A stretch of 64,000 bases of DNA from Polynucleobacter sp. JS-Polo-80-F4 (GTDB taxonomy: Bacteria; Pseudomonadota; Gammaproteobacteria; Burkholderiales; Burkholderiaceae): positions 62,001 to 126,000 of the forward strand of contig NZ_JACVPI010000001.1 in NCBI RefSeq assembly GCF_018881965.1. The letters run 5' to 3'. Positions 45,452 through 53,222 of the stretch are shown one piece after another (the first letter of the stretch is position 1; each line of letters opens with the position of its first letter). The notes beneath the pieces were generated by a model that had not been told where the DNA came from, did no database searches, and saw only the letters and a list, made by a program, of their open reading frames with translations. The position numbers and the translations under genes are program-made.

Positions 45452-45715
45452 CTATCTGCAAAGATAGATATAAGTAATGGGAAAACGGTCATTGACCGTT
45501 TTTCTGCTTTCTAGAATCGTCACAGTTCTCTTGCCCTGCTTCTTACACTCTACAAGAGCTGCTTCCTGAGCCTCGTTCTCTTTAGCAGTCTTAGGTGCAT
45601 GCACCCCAATCGTTCCGTCGGATTGTTGATAGACACCAAAATCACTTTGCGGTGTTGAGCAAGCAAATAGGCCAAAGCCCAATCCTAGGAACAGCAATTT
45701 ATTTAAGGCTTTCAT
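45452..45715 (-). CDS. Small lipoprotein of unknown function
   Basis: 87 aa. A signal peptide with a lipobox-like LFACS (Cys about residue 19) is followed by a polar mature part of about 68 residues ending YIYLCR, with two further cysteines. GGAG lies 7 bp before the ATG. Family not recognised. Confidence 0.7.
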   Translation of the reverse strand: MKALNKLLFLGLGFGLFACSTPQSDFGVYQQSDGTIGVHAPKTAKENEAQEAALVECKKQGKRTVTILESRKTVNDRFPITYIYLCR

Positions 45716-46025
45716 TCAATCTCCATCATTTCTTCAATCTTAAAGCACCCAGAGCGAAGATGAGCAGAGACCCTGCTGTTGATATTTATTTCTGATATTT
45801 TTGATTTTTTGCAGTAGTGATACGTTTTAAACGATCCGTCAACTTGGTTGACCACACGTCTGCGATAGATTTCTTTTAAAGAGCGTACTAACAGTCTCCA
45901 CATCTGCGGTAAAACTTTACGTCTGTACGCTCTTTAATGCTGTGGGCGAACCCTCAGCGAGTTATCACTATATTCCTTACTTCATCAAAAGTCAAGGGTT
46001 TACCCTAATATTAAGCAACTATATT
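45716..46025. other. 310-bp gap between lipoprotein gene and acr3
   Basis: It holds the leader of the lipoprotein gene (minus) and a long inverted repeat at 45876-45937. A 63-codon minus frame (45712-45903) lacks a ribosome binding site and a recognisable product. I see no RNA gene. Confidence 0.5.
45876..45937. repeat. 13-bp perfect inverted repeat with boxA-like arms
   Basis: TTAAAGAGCGTAC (45876-45888) and GTACGCTCTTTAA (45925-45937) are perfect inverse copies separated by 36 bp. A second small stem, GTAAA/TTTAC (45909-45920), lies inside. Each arm contains CGCTCTTTAA, close to the boxA antitermination element of rRNA leaders, but no rRNA gene is near. Confidence 0.6.
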
Positions 46026-47093
46026 TCATCTGTGAATGGCGTCTTCCCGGATGACATAAAAAAGCTTTTCCTTGATCCACAGAGCCACTGAGACTAGGCC
46101 AACCATGATTGGCACTTCAACTAAGGGCCCTATCACTGCGGCAAACGCTGCTCCTGAGTTAATACCAAATACAGCGATGGCTACTGCAATAGCTAGCTCA
46201 AAGTTATTACTAGACGCTGTAAACGATAAAGTGCAGCAGCGCTTATATTCAATACCCATTTTGATGGTGATAAAGAAGGTGAGCAAGAACATCACCACAA
46301 AGAACACGAGCAATGGAACAGCAATAGTGACTACATCCATTGGCAATTGAAGAATTAACTTACCTTTCAAACTAAACATCACCACGATCGTAAAGAGCAA
46401 GGCTATTAATGTGAGCTTGCCAATTCTAGGAATGAAAGTATTTTGATACGACTCTCGCGATACAAATTTGAGCGCAATGTATCTGGTCAAGAATCCTGCA
46501 ACACAAGGAATCCCTAAATAGATCGCAACTGTCTTAGCGATTTCACCAATAGTGATATTGACAACAGAGCCTGCAAAGCCAAAATACGGTGGCAGAACAG
46601 TTAAGAAAAAATAGGCATACAAGCTAAAGAACAGCACTTGAAAGACCGCATTAAAGGCAACTAAGCCAGCCGCATACTCTGTAGAGCCTTTGGCAATATC
46701 GTTCCAGACAATTACCATCGCAATACAGGGCGCAATGCCTATCAATATCAAGCCAGCCATGTACTCAGGCTGATTAGGCACAAAGAGGATGGCCAAGAAG
46801 AACATTAAGGTTGGCGCAACTATCCAATTGAGCAGAAATGCCAAACCAAATATACGTTTATCTCTGAATACATCAGGTAAGTCTTCGTACTTCACCTTAG
46901 CAAACGGTGGGTACATCATCAATATCAGCCCAATCGCTATTGGGATATTGGTTGTGCCAGATTGAAAGGAGTTAATGAACCCCTCTACCCCAGGCACAAA
47001 ATACCCCAAGCCAATACCCACTGCCATGGCAGCAAATATCCAAAGAGTGAGATATCGATCTAAAAAGGAAAGCTTGCTAGTAACAGTGTTCAT
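46026..47093 (-). CDS. acr3: Arsenite efflux transporter, ACR3 family
   Basis: 355 aa with about ten helices. [41 protein letters not shown] and [31 protein letters not shown] (with the conserved Cys of the arsenite path) match ACR3. It exports arsenite made by ArsC. Its start overlaps the arsC stop (ATGA); it is the last gene of arsR-arsC-acr3. Confidence 0.95.
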   Translation of the reverse strand: MNTVTSKLSFLDRYLTLWIFAAMAVGIGLGYFVPGVEGFINSFQSGTTNIPIAIGLILMMYPPFAKVKYEDLPDVFRDKRIFGLAFLLNWIVAPTLMFFLAILFVPNQPEYMAGLILIGIAPCIAMVIVWNDIAKGSTEYAAGLVAFNAVFQVLFFSLYAYFFLTVLPPYFGFAGSVVNITIGEIAKTVAIYLGIPCVAGFLTRYIALKFVSRESYQNTFIPRIGKLTLIALLFTIVVMFSLKGKLILQLPMDVVTIAVPLLVFFVVMFLLTFFITIKMGIEYKRCCTLSFTASSNNFELAIAVAIAVFGINSGAAFAAVIGPLVEVPIMVGLVSVALWIKEKLFYVIREDAIHR

Positions 47094-47569
47094 ACTTTGT
47101 GGTGAATTTCTTTTAGGCTTATCGAATCCAATTTGTCCAATGGCATTGCAGCAAGAATATCAATGCGTTTCTGAAGGCCGTTCATAACCTCAATAAAGGC
47201 AGTCTTCTTCTCTATATCGGTGCCCTCTACTTTGGATGGGTCAGGAAAGCCCCAATGCGCAGTTGCTGGGCTGCCCGGCCAAAATGGGCACTGTTCGCCA
47301 GCGGCATTGTCACAAACCGTGATGATGAAATCCATCTTAGGCGCATCTGGCATACCAAATACATCCCAGCTCTTAGACTTTAACTTTGCAGGGTCCATCC
47401 CCATCTCGATAGCTATTTCTCTGGCAATAGGATTAACGCTAGTGCCTGGAGTCGATCCTGCTGAGTAACCGACAAATTTGCCGCTAGGATGAGTAGATGC
47501 CAATGCCTCTCCCAGAATGGAGCGAGCAGAATTATGCGTACATAGGAAGAGAATATTAAATTGCTTCAT
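47090..47569 (-). CDS. arsC: Arsenate reductase ArsC (LMW-PTP type)
   Basis: 159 aa. The P-loop CTHNSAR is at residues 10-16; the second region has [22 protein letters not shown] with the further redox cysteines. It reduces arsenate to arsenite using thioredoxin or glutaredoxin. ATGA overlaps both arsR upstream and acr3 downstream, so the three are translationally coupled. Confidence 0.94.
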   Translation of the reverse strand: MKQFNILFLCTHNSARSILGEALASTHPSGKFVGYSAGSTPGTSVNPIAREIAIEMGMDPAKLKSKSWDVFGMPDAPKMDFIITVCDNAAGEQCPFWPGSPATAHWGFPDPSKVEGTDIEKKTAFIEVMNGLQKRIDILAAMPLDKLDSISLKEIHHKV

Positions 47570-47895
47570 TTAGCCTTCGCCTTTTTAATAATCGATGCCG
47601 GCGCACATGCTTTGCCACCACAGCAGTTTTCCAGTAAGAACCCACTTAACTCTTGAACCAAGCTCGCATTGGGTCGATAAATGAGATTGCGACTCTGGCG
47701 CTCCACTGACAATAAATCAGCCCCCACCAACTCTTTTAGATGAAAGCTGAGAGTGGCATTAGCTATCCCCAGTTTTTCAATAATTTCACCGGGCGTTAAG
47801 CCCGTATCACCTCGCTGCACTACTAAGCGAAAGATGTTTAAACGGGTCTCCTGACCTAAGGCCAGAAATGCATTGATGGCATCTGTATTTTTCAT
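47566..47895 (-). CDS. arsR: Arsenic-responsive repressor, ArsR/SmtB family
   Basis: 109 aa winged helix. ALGQETRLNIFRLVVQRG and LGIANATLSFHLKELVGADLL form the DNA-binding part. There is no CVC motif in helix 3; instead three cysteines lie near the C-terminus (CC at 91-92 and C97), similar to the arrangement reported for Acidithiobacillus ArsR. The perfect palindrome GAAATATATATTTC upstream overlaps the promoter and is the likely operator. Confidence 0.92.
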   Translation of the reverse strand: MKNTDAINAFLALGQETRLNIFRLVVQRGDTGLTPGEIIEKLGIANATLSFHLKELVGADLLSVERQSRNLIYRPNASLVQELSGFLLENCCGGKACAPASIIKKAKAK

Positions 47896-47910
47896 ATTTC
47901 CAATTGTATA

Positions 47911-47941
47911 GAAATATATATTTCATAATCATGACAATCAA
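47911..47941 (-). promoter_or_regulatory. arsR promoter and palindromic operator
   Basis: On the minus strand TTGATT (47941-47936) and TATATT (47918-47913) are spaced by 17 bp. The -10 is covered by the perfect palindrome GAAATATATATTTC (47911-47924), which would let bound ArsR block the promoter. Confidence 0.6.
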
Positions 47942-47969
47942 TGTCATAAAACTGACTTATAAGTGTCAT
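47941..47969 (+). promoter_or_regulatory. PHO box upstream of H1-like gene and ppk2
   Basis: Three 7-bp units in the same direction at exact 11-bp steps: ATGTCAT (47941), CTGACTT (47952), GTGTCAT (47963), close to the PhoB unit CTGTCAT with A/T-rich 4-bp spacers. The ATG is at 48057. The -10 is not clear. Confidence 0.65.
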
Positions 47970-48056
47970 ATTTGCTTGAAAAGTACAAGAATAAAACGTA
48001 GGATTGGGTCGAGAAGATCAAATCAACGAAACCAACAATCAATTTAGGAATACATC

Positions 48057-48332
48057 ATGAGTCAAAAGAAGCTGGTCAAGCAACTATTAAAAAAGCTCGA
48101 TAAATTAGAATCCGACCGTGAGAAGCTGATTGATAAGCTTGCAAAAGCATTGGATAAGCTAGACAAGAAAGTAGCAACCAAAAAAGCTCCAGCGAAAAAA
48201 GCTGCAGCAAAAAAGGTTCCAGCTAAGAAGGCTCCAGCGAAAAAAGCTGCGGCTAAGAAGATTCCTGCCAAGAGGGCACCTGCTAAGAAGGCGCCAGCTA
48301 AAAAGGTAGTGAGCACAACCGAAGCAAGTTAA
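48057..48332 (+). CDS. Histone H1-like Lys/Ala/Pro-rich protein
   Basis: 91 aa. Residues 1-40 form a basic/acidic coiled coil (LLKKLDKLESDREKLIDKLA); residues 41-85 are KKAPAKKAAAKK-type repeats, like eukaryotic H1 tails and bacterial H1-like proteins. AGGAA precedes the ATG. Its stop and the PPK2 start share one base (TAATG), so the two are made together under a PHO box. Binding of DNA, polyphosphate or both is inference. Confidence 0.85.
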   Translation: MSQKKLVKQLLKKLDKLESDREKLIDKLAKALDKLDKKVATKKAPAKKAAAKKVPAKKAPAKKAAAKKIPAKRAPAKKAPAKKVVSTTEAS

Positions 48333-49099
48333 TGGGTCATAAAGACAAGCTAGAGCAATCTAGCTATGACGAGCAACTTCGCCTATTGCAGATTGAATTA
48401 GTAAAGCTACAAAATAGCCTGATTAGTAACGGCGATCAGATATTGGTGATTCTTGAGGGTCGCGATACGGCCGGTAAAGATGGCAGCATTAAAGTCATCA
48501 CCCAACACTTAAGTCCTAGAGAAACCCGTGTTGTTGCCCTAGGGAAACCATCTGATACCGAATCCGCGGAATGGTACTTTCAACGCTATGTTGCAGAGCT
48601 ACCTAAGAAGGGTGAGTTCGTTCTATTTAATCGCAGCTGGTACAACCGCGCTGGCGTTGAAGTGGTAATGAATTTCTGCACCAAGGAGCAATACGCCAAC
48701 TTCATGGGATCTGTGAATGAACTTGAATCTATCCTGGCCAGCTCAGGCATGACCATTCTCAAATACTATTTGGACATTTCCAAGCAAGAGCAGGCTCTCC
48801 GTCTTGCCGATAGGACCAAAGATCCTCTGAAGCAATGGAAGATCAGCCCAATTGATCAGCAAGCGCAAATTAATTGGAATGCCTATAGCAAGTGCAGAAA
48901 TGACATGCTAGAAAAAACCAGCTCTAAAGATGCGCCATGGATTGTTGTGAAGGCAAACGATAAAAAGGTGGCCCACATCAATATGATTCAAGATCTTCTA
49001 TCTAGAGTTTCTTATCCAGGTAAAGATAAAAGCCTGTTAAAGGCTGATAAAGACATCGCCTTCAAATGGGACGGCAAATTATCCAAGCTCGAAAAATAA
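48332..49099 (+). CDS. ppk2: Polyphosphate kinase 2 (PPK2) family protein
   Basis: 255 aa one-domain PPK2. Walker A is EGRDTAGKDG (residues 42-51), then HLSPRETRVVALGKPSD, WYFQRYVAELP and FNRSWYNRAGVE. The last block usually reads FDRSWYNR; here residue 100 is Asn (codon AAT) in place of the Walker B Asp. PPK2 uses polyphosphate to phosphorylate nucleotides, or the reverse. It is coupled to the H1-like gene and lies 4 bp from the convergent second PPK2. Confidence 0.92.
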   Translation: MGHKDKLEQSSYDEQLRLLQIELVKLQNSLISNGDQILVILEGRDTAGKDGSIKVITQHLSPRETRVVALGKPSDTESAEWYFQRYVAELPKKGEFVLFNRSWYNRAGVEVVMNFCTKEQYANFMGSVNELESILASSGMTILKYYLDISKQEQALRLADRTKDPLKQWKISPIDQQAQINWNAYSKCRNDMLEKTSSKDAPWIVVKANDKKVAHINMIQDLLSRVSYPGKDKSLLKADKDIAFKWDGKLSKLEK

Positions 49100-49103
49100 A
49101 TCT

Positions 49104-50009
49104 TTAGAACACTTCAGGTACGTACATCTGAGGAGGCACTGGCCCGCGTAGGTAGTCTGGATTATGAACACGCTTTGGCAAAGTAATTACTGGATGATCA
49201 ATCTCTTTATAAGGGATCTGATCTAACAAATGCGTAATACAGTTTAAGCGGGCTTTTTTCTTATCATTAGCAGCAACCACCCACCAAGGCGCTTCAGGAA
49301 TATGCGTGCGCTCCAGCATGGTTTCTTTGGCTTTGGTGTAAGCCTCCCAGAGCCTTCTTGCTTCTAGGTCCATTGGGCTTAACTTCCATTGCTTTAATGG
49401 ATCATGAATGCGCATCATGAAGCGGTTGTATTGCTCATCGTCAGAAATGGAGAACCAATATTTGATGAGAATAATTCCGGAGCTAATCATCATGCGCTCA
49501 AGATCGGGGACTGTTCTTAAGAACTCTTCGTACTCATCATCAGTACAAAATCCCATGACTTTCTCAACGCCAGCACGGTTGTACCAGCTTCGATCAAATA
49601 GAACGATCTCACCGCCAGCCGGTAACTGAGAAATATATCTTTGGAAGTACCACTGCGTTTTCTCACGCTCGTTGGGTGCAGGTAATGCCACTACCTTACA
49701 AACACGAGGATTGAGACGCTGAGTAATGCGCTTAATAGCCCCGCCCTTACCTGCTGAATCTCTTCCTTCAAATAAGACTGCTACCTTAAGCTTATTTTCT
49801 ACCACCCAGTCTTGAAGCTTTACCAACTCACCCTGGAGTCTAAAGAGCTCACGGAAGTAGACATTGCGTGGAATTTGGGAGCTCTCGCTGCCATCAGGCG
49901 AAAGCCTATCATCATCGAGCTCCATTTCAAGCTCTTCATCCATGCTATCAAGAATCTCTTCTTGAGCACGGCGATACCACTCGGCCATTTCTGTATGCTT
50001 CGATGTCAT
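49104..50009 (-). CDS. ppk2: Polyphosphate kinase 2 (PPK2) family protein
   Basis: 301 aa. An acidic N-terminal extension (about 45 residues, DEELEMELDDD) precedes the PPK2 domain with Walker A EGRDSAGKGG (81-90), and LFDRSWYNRAGVEKVMGFC with the Walker B Asp at 139. It is the canonical member of the two and most like class I nucleoside-diphosphate enzymes. AGGAG lies 9 bp before the ATG. A PHO-box-like promoter lies at 50033-50066. Confidence 0.94.
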   Translation of the reverse strand: MTSKHTEMAEWYRRAQEEILDSMDEELEMELDDDRLSPDGSESSQIPRNVYFRELFRLQGELVKLQDWVVENKLKVAVLFEGRDSAGKGGAIKRITQRLNPRVCKVVALPAPNEREKTQWYFQRYISQLPAGGEIVLFDRSWYNRAGVEKVMGFCTDDEYEEFLRTVPDLERMMISSGIILIKYWFSISDDEQYNRFMMRIHDPLKQWKLSPMDLEARRLWEAYTKAKETMLERTHIPEAPWWVVAANDKKKARLNCITHLLDQIPYKEIDHPVITLPKRVHNPDYLRGPVPPQMYVPEVF

Positions 50010-50032
50010 TGGTTCCCACTCCTAGTGGTAGA

Positions 50033-50066
50033 TTTATAACTAGAAATGATGACACATTTATTACAT
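50033..50066 (-). promoter_or_regulatory. PHO-box-like promoter of the second ppk2
   Basis: Minus-strand units ATGTAAT (50066-50060) and GTGTCAT (50055-50049) are 11 bp apart; exactly 10 bp further is a -10-like TATAAA (50038-50033). The units match CTGTCAT at 5 and 6 of 7. Confidence 0.55.
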
Positions 50067-50855
50067 CAGGCGATGATTGCCTTTTAATTGATTGGAAATG
50101 GCCTCTTGACTGTGCAAAGCCAGCCACTTTCGGTCTTTAGATGCCTCCGGGCTTGCTCCTGAGGGCGAAATAAAGTTCAACTCAACAACTAGCTGGCGAT
50201 TATTCAAGATCTTCGCCATGGACTCCAGCAGCCCCATATCTCCAATAAAGGCAGCCACCTCACTTCTGTCGCCTGATGGCAATGATTTATAGGTAATTGC
50301 CAAGGAATAGACTGGCACCTGAGCAATAACGGCTGATTCAAATAAATTCGGTTTGAATGGGAGAACGCCCTCACCTATTGTGGAGGTGCCCTCCGGAAAA
50401 ATGCAGACAGACTGAGTTTTGAGTACATCACTCACTTCACTCGCAACATACTTTCCATGACGTGCGCTATCACGCTTAATGAATACCGTACCTAATTGCT
50501 TGGCCATCCATCCAAATACTGGCCAGCCCGCCACATCCGATTTGGCGACAAATCGGATGGGCTTGAATGCATTAATCGCATGGATATCCATCCAGGAGAT
50601 ATGGTTTGACGCCAGCAAATATGGAGCAGAAGGAAGTATCTCGTGATTCTGCAACCTTAAGGTAATTCCAAAAATATCTAATAATTTTTTTGACCAATTC
50701 TGGATCAGCTTATTTTTAGCTTCATAGGTAGCAAATGGAAATCGCAAGAACAGCGTAACCAATCCACCAATTACGTGACTCCATACCTGAATCCAAGACC
50801 ATATAGTGGCCAAGCACTCGAATAGGGAATGTCTTATGGTTTGATTCTGACTCAT
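50061..50855 (-). CDS. PlsC-type acyltransferase, OlsA-like
   Basis: 264 aa. An N-terminal helix is followed by the acyltransferase blocks NHISWMD (His85-Asp90), SARHGKYVASEV and FPEGTSTIG. This is the LPLAT fold of 1-acylglycerol-3-phosphate acyltransferases and of OlsA, which adds the second acyl chain to lyso-ornithine lipid. It is divergent from an operon that contains an OlsB-like gene, so an OlsA role is favoured by context; a housekeeping PlsC role cannot be excluded. Confidence 0.85.
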   Translation of the reverse strand: MSQNQTIRHSLFECLATIWSWIQVWSHVIGGLVTLFLRFPFATYEAKNKLIQNWSKKLLDIFGITLRLQNHEILPSAPYLLASNHISWMDIHAINAFKPIRFVAKSDVAGWPVFGWMAKQLGTVFIKRDSARHGKYVASEVSDVLKTQSVCIFPEGTSTIGEGVLPFKPNLFESAVIAQVPVYSLAITYKSLPSGDRSEVAAFIGDMGLLESMAKILNNRQLVVELNFISPSGASPEASKDRKWLALHSQEAISNQLKGNHRLM

Positions 50856-50895
50856 ATGAGGTAAGAATATAAATCAATTGTTAAAAATAATTGCT

Positions 50896-50924
50896 TCGTC
50901 ATAAAACTGTCTTGGAACTGTCAC
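50896..50924 (+). promoter_or_regulatory. PHO box of the lipid-remodelling operon
   Basis: Three units at exact 11-bp steps: TCGTCAT (50896), CTGTCTT (50907), CTGTCAC (50918). A weak -10 (CATACT, 50933-50938) follows and the ATG is at 50960. Confidence 0.75.
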
Positions 50925-50959
50925 TCTAGTTTCATACTCAGTAGGCTTAATACTGTTTC

Positions 50960-51769
50960 ATGATGCATTACAAAGCCATCTGGATTTCAGACGTACACCT
51001 AGGAACATCAGGGTGTCAGGCAGACTACCTTCTCGATTTCCTAAAACACAACGAAGCTGATAAATATTATCTCGTCGGTGACATTATTGATGGCTGGAGA
51101 CTGAAAAAGTCATTCTATTGGCCTCAATCACATAACGATGTAGTGCAAAAGCTGTTGCGTAAAGCACGTAAAGGTAGCGAAGTAATCTACGTCCCTGGAA
51201 ATCATGATGAAAGCGCTAGACAGTTTTTTGGACTCTCTTTTGGAGACGTCAAAGTCGTTGAGGAAGTTATTCATACAACGGTAGACGGTAGAAAGCTATG
51301 GGTAACGCATGGCGATCAGTTTGATGGCGTGATGCAGTATGCCAAGTGGCTTGCCTATGTTGGCGACAACCTGTATTCGTTCATTCTTTACGTCAATCGC
51401 TACTTTAATATGATCCGCGCCAAAATGGGTCTGCAGTACTGGTCACTATCTCAGTATCTTAAGCACCAAGTAAAAAATGCAGTCAGCTATATCGCAGACT
51501 TTGAGCACATTATGGCCAGAGAGGCCCGCTTACGAGGCTGTGATGGGGTTGTTTGTGGGCATATTCACAAAGCAGAGATTCGCGAGATCGATGGACTGCT
51601 GTATTGCAACGATGGTGATTGGGTTGAAAGCCTCTCCGCTCTTGTTGAAACACAAACCGGCGAACTCAAACTGATTTACTGGACACATATCAAGGGTGAA
51701 CCAGTTGAGACCCCTCAAATCACCCTTCAACCTACTATCGAATCACTTATCAAAGAGGCTGTGCTATGA
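50960..51769 (+). CDS. PlcP-like phospholipase C / LpxH-like metallophosphoesterase
   Basis: 269 aa calcineurin-type phosphoesterase. Metal ligands are in SDVHLG (Asp11, His13), GDIIDGW, GNHDE (about 80-84), THGDQFD and GHIHKAE. Annotation pipelines would call it UDP-2,3-diacylglucosamine diphosphatase, but the PlcP enzymes of phosphate-starved bacteria belong to the same group and remove the phospho-head of phosphatidylcholine or phosphatidylethanolamine to give diacylglycerol. A PHO box, and a glycosyltransferase overlapping by ATGA, make PlcP the better reading (inference). Confidence 0.86.
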   Translation: MMHYKAIWISDVHLGTSGCQADYLLDFLKHNEADKYYLVGDIIDGWRLKKSFYWPQSHNDVVQKLLRKARKGSEVIYVPGNHDESARQFFGLSFGDVKVVEEVIHTTVDGRKLWVTHGDQFDGVMQYAKWLAYVGDNLYSFILYVNRYFNMIRAKMGLQYWSLSQYLKHQVKNAVSYIADFEHIMAREARLRGCDGVVCGHIHKAEIREIDGLLYCNDGDWVESLSALVETQTGELKLIYWTHIKGEPVETPQITLQPTIESLIKEAVL

Positions 51770-52794
51770 AAATTATGATTATCACTGATGCATGGGATCC
51801 ACAGGTGAACGGCGTTGTCCGAACCCTCAAGCAAACCCGTGCTGAATTAACTGCCATGGGTCATGAAGTAGAGATGATTACGCCAAATGGCTTTAAATCC
51901 ATTCCTTGCCCAACTTATCCTGATATCGCCCTATCACTCTTCCCAGGCAAAGAAGTAGCTCGTTGCATTAAAGAATTTGCTCCCGATGCAATGCATATTG
52001 CAACAGAGGGCCCACTAGGCTTATCTGCACGTGCCTACGCAGTCAAAAATCGTCTACCGTTTTCCACCGCTTATCACACCCGCTTCCCAGAATATGTCAA
52101 AGCGCGTACTGGCATTCCTTTGGCAATTACTTATGCGTTTATTCGCTGGTTCCATGGCCCATCAATGGCAGTAATGGCACCAACTATTGTTGTTAAAGAT
52201 GATTTAGAAAAATATGGCCTCAAGAATGTCGTGCTGTGGTCAAGAGGCGTGGATCTTGATATTTTTAAGATGCAAGATTCAAAAGCCTTGAACACTGCCC
52301 ATCCTATCTTTTTATATGTAGGCCGGGTTGCTGTTGAGAAAAATATCAATGCATTCTTAGAAATTGATTTACCAGGTTCGAAGTGGGTGGTAGGAGACGG
52401 TCCAGCCATGGCTGGAATAAAAGAAAAATACCCAGAAGTGAACTACCTGGGAGTATTGCAACAGCATGAATTAGCAAAAGTGTATGCAGCGGCTGATGTA
52501 TTTGTATTTCCGAGTAAGACAGACACATTTGGCTTGGTTTTACTTGAGGCAATGGCTTGTGGCACACCGGTTGCAGCCTATCCTGTTACAGGACCTATTG
52601 ATGTTTTAGGAAACTCCAATTCTGGCGCAATGGATGAAGACTTACGCGTGGCTTGCATGCAGGCATTGAAGATTCCTCGCGAGGTAGCGCGCGCACATGC
52701 CGAAAAGTTCTCCTGGAGAGCTGCTTCAGAACAATTTGCCAATCATCTCAAGCCAGTGCCGACACCAGAAGTGCACGTCACTGCACTAGCCTAA
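51766..52794 (+). CDS. GT4-family glycosyltransferase (Agt-like)
   Basis: 342 aa GT-B enzyme. The N-terminus has the acceptor-side ITDAWDPQVNGVVRTLKQT; the C-terminus has VFVFPSKTDTFGLVLLEAMACGTPVAAYPV with the E-x7-E nucleotide-sugar motif. Such PimB-like enzymes, next to PlcP, glycosylate diacylglycerol to phosphorus-free glycolipids. It overlaps the phosphoesterase stop by 4 bp. Confidence 0.9.
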   Translation: MKIMIITDAWDPQVNGVVRTLKQTRAELTAMGHEVEMITPNGFKSIPCPTYPDIALSLFPGKEVARCIKEFAPDAMHIATEGPLGLSARAYAVKNRLPFSTAYHTRFPEYVKARTGIPLAITYAFIRWFHGPSMAVMAPTIVVKDDLEKYGLKNVVLWSRGVDLDIFKMQDSKALNTAHPIFLYVGRVAVEKNINAFLEIDLPGSKWVVGDGPAMAGIKEKYPEVNYLGVLQQHELAKVYAAADVFVFPSKTDTFGLVLLEAMACGTPVAAYPVTGPIDVLGNSNSGAMDEDLRVACMQALKIPREVARAHAEKFSWRAASEQFANHLKPVPTPEVHVTALA

Positions 52795-52803
52795 AGAAAG
52801 TTC

Positions 52804-53214
52804 ATGTTGAACGCTCCATACCATATCGACCAAAATCCCCATAAGGGCAATCGTGGTCTTGCCAGGGCATGGCATGCAGCCAAAAACTCTTGGTGTGGGT
52901 TGGTATATGCATTTATGGAAGAAAGTGCTTTTAGACAAGAACTTACTTTATTTGCATTGCTAACACCGGTTGCCTGCTTGCTGCCGATTTCACTGCTAGA
53001 AAAAGCATTACTAGTTTCTTCATTGGTTATGGTTCTTGTGATTGAACTTCTTAACTCAAGCGTAGAAGCAGCAATCGATCGCATTTCATTCGAACATCAT
53101 GATCTCTCTAAGCGAGCAAAAGATTTTGGTAGTGCCGCTGTCATGCTTGCTCTGCTTGTGGCCACCCTTCTCTGGGCAGCTGTCTGTGCCCCCCTCATAT
53201 TTAATGTCAATTAA
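52804..53214 (+). CDS. dgkA: Diacylglycerol kinase
   Basis: 136 aa with three helices. Signature regions EESAFRQELTLFA and VLVIELLNSSVEAAIDRIS contain the catalytic Glu and the conserved Glu-Asn pair of DgkA. It rephosphorylates diacylglycerol to phosphatidic acid in the inner membrane, and would recycle what the PlcP-like enzyme releases. It starts 9 bp after the glycosyltransferase stop. Confidence 0.93.
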   Translation: MLNAPYHIDQNPHKGNRGLARAWHAAKNSWCGLVYAFMEESAFRQELTLFALLTPVACLLPISLLEKALLVSSLVMVLVIELLNSSVEAAIDRISFEHHDLSKRAKDFGSAAVMLALLVATLLWAAVCAPLIFNVN

Positions 53215-53222
53215 GGCTAACT

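Noticed and set aside
45712-45903. 63-codon minus-strand ORF before the lipoprotein gene
   Set aside because: No ribosome binding site, it overlaps the inverted repeat at 45876-45937, and its composition is unlike its neighbours.
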